Shown in pieces: positions 60,267 to 64,000 of a stretch of DNA of 64,000 nucleotides. The stretch is from DASQPR01 sp963836785. GTDB lineage: Bacteria; Actinomycetota; Actinomycetes; Mycobacteriales; Micromonosporaceae. A program made the position numbers and the translations under genes. The stretch covers positions 124,001 through 188,000 of the forward strand of contig CAWIKW010000006.1 in NCBI GenBank assembly GCA_963836785.1. Direction: 5' to 3'. The notes beneath the pieces are model-generated. The model did no database searches and was not told where the DNA came from. It was given only the letters and a program-made list of their open reading frames with translations. Positions within the stretch are counted from its first letter, which is position 1; each line of letters starts with the position of its first letter.

Positions 60267-60551
60267 ATGACGACCGATGCGTTGCGGGTCTGGGTCGACC
60301 AGGATCTGTGCACCGGCGACGGGCTCTGCGTGCAATATGCGCCGGAGGTCTTCGAATTCGACGTCGACGGCCTCGCGTACGTTAAAGATGCCGCCGGCGA
60401 GATGCAGCTCGCACCGGGTACGCGGGCAGACGTCCCGGCCCACCTGCGTCTCGAAGTGATCGACGCGGCCAAGGAATGCCCCGGCGACTGCATTCACGTC
60501 CTGCGCAGCACCGACGACGTCGAGATCGCGGGTCCGGACGCCGAGGACTAA
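60267..60551 (+). CDS. Proteasome-linked ferredoxin with four cysteines
   Basis: 94 residues from ATG 60267. LRVWVDQDLCTGDGLCVQYAPEVFEFDVDGLAYVKDAAGE resembles one-cluster actinobacterial ferredoxins. The C-terminal half has IDAAKECPGDCIHVLRSTDDVEI. The cysteines are C-x5-C near the N-terminus and C-x3-C near the end, one more than the simple 3Fe-4S pattern, so a 4Fe-4S cluster is possible. Orthologues next to the proteasomal ATPase are common in actinobacteria, but the redox partner is unknown. Divergent from arc. Confidence 0.85.
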   Translation: MTTDALRVWVDQDLCTGDGLCVQYAPEVFEFDVDGLAYVKDAAGEMQLAPGTRADVPAHLRLEVIDAAKECPGDCIHVLRSTDDVEIAGPDAED

Positions 60552-60725
60552 GCCGAGCTATCGGCATGTTTGCCAGTTTTGTCGCGTGATGAGCCGAATA
60601 GCCCTTTATATGTGCACCGCACTTGTACGGATCCCGGCTTCCCGGTGATCATGGGGATAACCACCTATCGAGCGCCTCGGATACGTCGATTTCCCCAAGA
60701 TCACGGAGTCGTCGGCCACGAAGCC

Positions 60726-61298
60726 CTAGCGCAACGGCTGCCCGACGAGGGAGGCGACGAGCTGGGCGAACTCCTCCAGCCGCGCGATCTGACCGGGACC
60801 GCCGTCGTCGAGTGTCTTGCCGAAGCGAAGCGCATCGTGCCGGATCACCGTCTGGGTCTCCTCCATCTGCCCGAAGCCGGCCTCGTCGAGCGAGCTCAGC
60901 AACAGATAGACGTCCGCGCTGTCGACCCGCGTCGACCCACCGCTGGTCCGGCTGAGACGGCGGCGGCAGCCGACCTCCGTCACCGCCGACAGCGGCACCA
61001 CCCGCAGAGATGACGTCATCGACCCGGCCGGACCATCACCCGGCGGTACGTCCTCGCCGTGCCACAGGATCAGCCGCCGGCCGTCGCAGATCACGACTTC
61101 CTGCCAGACGCCGTTGACCTCGTTGACGAAGCGTTCGAGCGTGAACCCGAGGACCGGCGCCCCGCCGAGCATGCTCGCCAGCGCGTCGATGGCGATGTCC
61201 GGATCCCGCAGGTATGCGCGTGCCGCCGAATCCAGATCCGGGTACGGCGACCAGTCCGGGAACACCGCGGGCAGATCGCTGCTGCCGTACGAGACCAT
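60726..61298 (-). CDS. Conserved hypothetical protein downstream of trmI
   Basis: 190 residues from ATG 61298, 9 nt after the trmI stop, so part of that operon. The sequence has ASMLGGAPVLGFTLERFVNEVNGVWQEVVICDGRRLILWHGED, SSLRVVPLSAVTEVGCRRRL, SADVYLLLSSLDEAGFGQMEETQTVIRHDALRFGKTLDDGGPGQIARLEEFAQLV. It looks like a small soluble domain with several beta strands then a C-terminal helix, perhaps PH-like in the GRRLILWHGED...VPLSAVTEV part. No catalytic motif is seen and I cannot name its family with confidence. Confidence 0.75.
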   Translation of the reverse strand: MVSYGSSDLPAVFPDWSPYPDLDSAARAYLRDPDIAIDALASMLGGAPVLGFTLERFVNEVNGVWQEVVICDGRRLILWHGEDVPPGDGPAGSMTSSLRVVPLSAVTEVGCRRRLSRTSGGSTRVDSADVYLLLSSLDEAGFGQMEETQTVIRHDALRFGKTLDDGGPGQIARLEEFAQLVASLVGQPLR

Positions 61299-61307
61299 CT
61301 CCTCGAC

Positions 61308-62429
61308 CTACCTGTCTCCGGTGGCCTGATCCTCGGGCGTGGCGGTCGCCGGCGCCACTGCCCGGTCGGGTGATCCGCCACCCGCGAGTGACACCTCACC
61401 GCCCGGGTTGCCCGGCAAACCGGGTGATTCCGCCGGCTCGGCGCTCGTTTCGCGCCGACCAGCGGCGTTCGCCTCGTCATTCGGCGTATCCGCGCCGGGT
61501 GCTCCGGACGCGTCCGACCGCGCCGCCGCGGCGGCCCGACGGGCCGAGTACGCCTCCGCGCCCTTGCTGGGCTTGCGCCGCCGGGGCGGCGCGGTGACAC
61601 CGGGGGCGAGCTTACGCGACGTGATCAGGAACGCGGTATGCGCGATCATGCGGTGGTCCGGCCGTACCGCGAGACCGTCCGCATGCCAGTCCCGGACCAG
61701 GGATTCCCACGCCCGGGGTTCGGTGAAGCCGCCATTGGCCCGCAGAGCCTCCACCAACTCGGACAACTGGGGCGTGGTGGCAACATAGCCGACGAAGACG
61801 CCGCCGGGCTCGAGCGACCGCTCCAACATGTCGATCATTTCCCACGGCGCGAGCATGTCGAGGATGATCCGGTCGTACCCGCCCTCGATGGTGTCAGCGA
61901 CGTCACCGACGCGCAGCGTCCAGGCCGGATGCGGGCCGCCGAAGAACGCCTCGACGTTGCGCCGGGCCACCGCCGCGAAGTCTTCTCGCAACTCCCAGCT
62001 GTGGACGGCACCGGACGCACCGACCGCGCGCAGCAGGGAGCAGGACAACGCGCCCGAGCCTGCGCCAGCCTCGAGAACGCGCGCGCCCGGGAAGATGTCC
62101 CCCATCGCGACGATCTGCGCCGCGTCCTTCGGATAGATCACCTGGGCGCCACGTGGCATGGACAGGACGTAATCGGCCAGCAGGGGCCGCAGCGCCAGAT
62201 AGACGGTGCCGCCGGACGACGAGACGACGCTTCCGTCGGGTTGCCCGATCAGATCGTCATGCGCGACGCCGCCCCGATGGGTGTGATAGACGCCGCCGGG
62301 CTCCAGCACAATCGTGTGCATGCGACCCTTGGGATCGGTGAGCTGGACCCGGTCGCCGATCTGGAACGGCCCGCTGGGTGCTCGGCCCACGATCGGGTCG
62401 ACCTGCGCGGCTGTTGCGGCGTGACTCAC
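61308..62429 (-). CDS. trmI: tRNA (adenine-58-N1)-methyltransferase TrmI
   Basis: 373 residues from GTG 62429, with AAAGGTG about 5 nt upstream. The N-terminal beta domain (FQIGDRVQLTDPKGRMHTIVLEPGGVYHTHRGGVAHDDLIGQPDGSVV) is followed by the SAM-binding fold: GARVLEAGAGSGALSCSLLRAVG, HSWELREDFAAVARRNVE and the catalytic Asp in YDRIILDMLAPWEMI. It makes m1A58 in the T-loop of tRNA using SAM. The last 100 residues (KPSKGAEAYSARRAAAAARSDASG...) are low-complexity and longer than in mycobacterial TrmI. M50 protease lies 38 nt upstream. Confidence 0.95.
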   Translation of the reverse strand: MSHAATAAQVDPIVGRAPSGPFQIGDRVQLTDPKGRMHTIVLEPGGVYHTHRGGVAHDDLIGQPDGSVVSSSGGTVYLALRPLLADYVLSMPRGAQVIYPKDAAQIVAMGDIFPGARVLEAGAGSGALSCSLLRAVGASGAVHSWELREDFAAVARRNVEAFFGGPHPAWTLRVGDVADTIEGGYDRIILDMLAPWEMIDMLERSLEPGGVFVGYVATTPQLSELVEALRANGGFTEPRAWESLVRDWHADGLAVRPDHRMIAHTAFLITSRKLAPGVTAPPRRRKPSKGAEAYSARRAAAAARSDASGAPGADTPNDEANAAGRRETSAEPAESPGLPGNPGGEVSLAGGGSPDRAVAPATATPEDQATGDR

Positions 62430-62467
62430 CGTCGCACCTTTCGCTTCGCGGGCTGCCCGCCCGCCGC

Positions 62468-63661
62468 TCACCCGCCGGCGCGGGTCCCGAGCTCCGAGAT
62501 GAAGTCGGTGACCCGAAGGACACCGATGACATCCTCGCCCATGGTCACCAAGAGGTCTTCGCCCGGGTTGGCCTGGATCGCGGCCAGGACGGCGGCACCC
62601 GAGGCATCGGCGGATATACGGCCACCCGGCCCGACCGTATGGGCAACGGTGTCCACGGCGACCCAGGGCCGCCGCTCGACCGGTACGCGTGCGACCTCGT
62701 GGTTGTCGACCAGACCAACGACTCGGCCCAGGCCGTCGGCGATGCCGAGCATGGCGCGATGCGGCTCGGTGAGACCGCCCGGCGCCTCGTCCCGCTGGCG
62801 CAGCGCCTCGGACAGCGGCGTCCCGCTGGCCACCGTGTAGAGCGGCCGGGCCAGCCGCCCGGCACTGAGTTCCGGAAGCCGGGCCTTGATCCGGGCCGAC
62901 TGGATCGCCGACGATGCGCCGCTCCACATGGTCATCGCGACGAGGCCGAGAAGCAGCACGCTGACGTACGTCAGATACCCGCCACGGATGAACAGCAAGA
63001 TCGACAGGCCCAGCGTTGCGATTGCGATCACCCGACCGGACCACCCGGCGGCGACGTCGGCCTTGTACGGGCTCCGGGTCGCGGCCCACACTCCGGCCCG
63101 CAATGCCCGTCCGCCGTCCAGCGGCAGACCGGGCAGGCCGTTGAACACCGCGACGATCGCGTTGCTGGCTGCGAACTGGAACGCGAGGTCACCGAGGACG
63201 GTGCCGCGCTCGGTGATGGGCAGCGTCAGGCCACCAACCACCGCGAGCACGAGCGACACGCCCGGTCCGGCCAGCGCAATCGCGGCCTCCGATCGCGGCG
63301 ACGGCGCATCACGATCCATTTCGGTGAAGCCGCCGAGCAGCTCCAGGGTGATCCCGCGGACACCGACGCCATATCGCCGCGCCACGAACGCGTGACCCAG
63401 CTCATGCAACAACACCGACACCACGAGGCACACCACGATGCCGAAGCCGAGCAGATAGGTGACCGGCACGCTACGGTTGCCGCCGCCGACGTAGCTGCCG
63501 TAGCCGATCGTGATGAGCACAGCGAGCAGCAACCACGAGAACGTCAGGTAAACCGGCACGCCAGCGATCCGCGCGACCCGCACCAGACCGGGGCGCGTCG
63601 GGCCCGCGGCGGCCGGCGGCGGCGGGGTTTGCGGCTGCGGCTGCGAGGTTGGCTGTGCCAT
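62468..63661 (-). CDS. Site-2-type zinc metalloprotease (M50) with CBS domains
   Basis: 397 residues from ATG 63661. After a Pro/Gln-rich tail (SQPQPQTPPPPAA) come six membrane helices with the zinc site LLHELGHAFVARRYG (HExxH) and the third ligand GLPLDGGRAL (LDG). The CBS-like C-terminus (ASGTPLSEALRQRDEAPGGLTEPHRAMLGIADGLGRVVGLVDNHEVARVPVERR...) binds nucleotides in this subfamily. It cuts within the membrane, commonly to release transcription factors. TAGCAT 8 nt before the ATG may be the -10. Divergent from the RecB-like gene. Confidence 0.9.
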   Translation of the reverse strand: MAQPTSQPQPQTPPPPAAAGPTRPGLVRVARIAGVPVYLTFSWLLLAVLITIGYGSYVGGGNRSVPVTYLLGFGIVVCLVVSVLLHELGHAFVARRYGVGVRGITLELLGGFTEMDRDAPSPRSEAAIALAGPGVSLVLAVVGGLTLPITERGTVLGDLAFQFAASNAIVAVFNGLPGLPLDGGRALRAGVWAATRSPYKADVAAGWSGRVIAIATLGLSILLFIRGGYLTYVSVLLLGLVAMTMWSGASSAIQSARIKARLPELSAGRLARPLYTVASGTPLSEALRQRDEAPGGLTEPHRAMLGIADGLGRVVGLVDNHEVARVPVERRPWVAVDTVAHTVGPGGRISADASGAAVLAAIQANPGEDLLVTMGEDVIGVLRVTDFISELGTRAGG

Positions 63662-63703
63662 TGCCGTCAATGCTACGCACCGTCGGCTGTCGGACCGCTC
63701 GCT

Positions 63704-63709
63704 TACGCT
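63704..63709 (+). promoter_or_regulatory. -10 element TACGCT of leaderless recB-like transcript
   Basis: Followed by 6 nt and ATG 63716. Confidence 0.5.
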
Positions 63710-63715
63710 GTCGGC

Positions 63716-64000
63716 ATGATGGTCGAGCCGCGCGTCCCCGGGCAATCGCCCGTCGCAACAACGCCACCGCCCGTCGCAGCAACGCCGCCGCCCGTCGCAC
63801 CAACGTCGCCGGCGGCGCTGCCCGGGGGACGGCTCTCTCCGGCCGACGCGGCGCTGTCCGACTCCCGACTGCGCGCGTCGTTGTCGCCGTCGCGAGCGGC
63901 TGACTTCAAGACCTGCCCGCTGCTCTACCGCTTGCGCAGCATCGACCGCATTCCCGAAGCGCCGACCCAGGACCAGCTTCGCGGCACTCTGGTGCACGCC
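63716..64000 (+). CDS. RecB-family PD-(D/E)XK nuclease, 5' part
   Basis: 95 codons to the window edge. After a Pro-rich, disordered start with PPPVA repeats comes LSPADAALSDSRLRASLSPSRAADFKTCPLLYRLRSIDRIPEAPTQDQLRGTLVHA, the typical start of the actinobacterial RecB-like nuclease next to trmI (Rv2119 position). FKTCPLLYR and GTLVHA are the first conserved motifs; the catalytic D-ExK lies outside the window. In the family it processes DNA ends, often with an iron-sulfur cluster ligated by the first Cys. Confidence 0.85.
   Translation, partial: MMVEPRVPGQSPVATTPPPVAATPPPVAPTSPAALPGGRLSPADAALSDSRLRASLSPSRAADFKTCPLLYRLRSIDRIPEAPTQDQLRGTLVHA
63748..63810 (+). repeat. Three tandem 21-bp units encoding a Pro/Ala/Thr tract
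   Basis: Each unit begins GCCCGTCGCA and codes for P-V-A-x-T-P/S-P. The copies start at 63748, 63769 and 63790 and differ at only a few bases, so expansion looks recent. Confidence 0.75.

Noticed and set aside
63748..63810. Short repeats considered as a CRISPR array
   Set aside because: Units are directly adjacent with no spacers and encode a Pro-rich protein tract.

Overview
The window is dense, very GC-rich DNA with many GTG starts, head-to-tail overlaps of the GTGA/ATGA type and short intergenic regions. It carries a complete Pup-proteasome system (pup, prcA, prcB, pafA, dop, arc) plus rbpA, a polyprenol-phosphate mannosyltransferase next to lnt, and pafB/pafC. This set points firmly to an actinomycete (Actinomycetota). 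Gene order from pepE-like peptidase through exonuclease, helY, tatC, tatA, pafC, pafB, pafA, prcA/prcB/pup, dop, arc, trmI and a RecB-like nuclease resembles the mycobacterial/streptomycete proteasome neighbourhood. I cannot name the genus.

Layout. 1-9.9 kb: 5' end of a HelD-like helicase gene, an APH-type kinase, a second-type methionyl-tRNA synthetase behind a leader-peptide/terminator region, CorA, a MOSC protein, a large unknown membrane protein, a tandem GNAT gene and an AidB-like acyl-CoA dehydrogenase. 9.9-14.5 kb: a nucleotidyltransferase, rbpA (with a SigR-type promoter) and the lnt-ppm1-fxsA operon. 15-23.5 kb: a lysine-degradation locus. kamA reads right; kdd, an amidohydrolase gene, kamD, kamE, kal and a MutL/GlmL-like reactivase gene read left as one tightly packed operon. 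23.7-29.2 kb: a SigJ-like sigma factor, a Tat-exported DMFase-like protein, and a PadR regulator followed by two frameshifted membrane-protein genes. 29.2-37.7 kb: mixed housekeeping genes (CsbD, phosphatase, Lrp, PPK2, VOC, SDR, acyl-CoA dehydrogenase, M24 peptidase, 5'-3' exonuclease, MHYT sensor). 37.9-48.2 kb: helY, HAD, a frameshifted lipid kinase gene, an unknown membrane protein, tatC, tatA, pafC and pafB. 48.4-52.2 kb: DUF3866 and a divergent MFS exporter/ECF sigma pair. 52.2-64 kb: pafA, prcA, prcB, pup, dop, arc, ferredoxin, trmI, site-2 protease and the start of a RecB-like nuclease.

The proteasome genes form one functional set. PafA conjugates Pup, Dop prepares or removes it, the ARC ATPase unfolds pupylated proteins and PrcAB degrades them. 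PafB/PafC are the linked transcription factors. The kam locus would convert L-lysine through beta-lysine and 3,5-diaminohexanoate toward 3-aminobutyryl-CoA/crotonyl-CoA, but the cleavage enzyme Kce is not in the window.

Two window-wide patterns stand out. First, about seventeen genes have TANNNT placed 6-7 nt upstream of the start codon, the layout of leaderless actinobacterial transcripts; I used this to settle several starts. Second, at least six single-base frameshifts interrupt otherwise good genes, several in or beside short G/C runs. These may be assembly errors or real decay. I found no tRNA, rRNA, CRISPR array, insertion sequence, prophage or recognised defence system. The best candidates for something new are the Met-Met leader ahead of metS, the twin promoters of the sigma/MFS pair, and the amidohydrolase embedded in the lysine operon.
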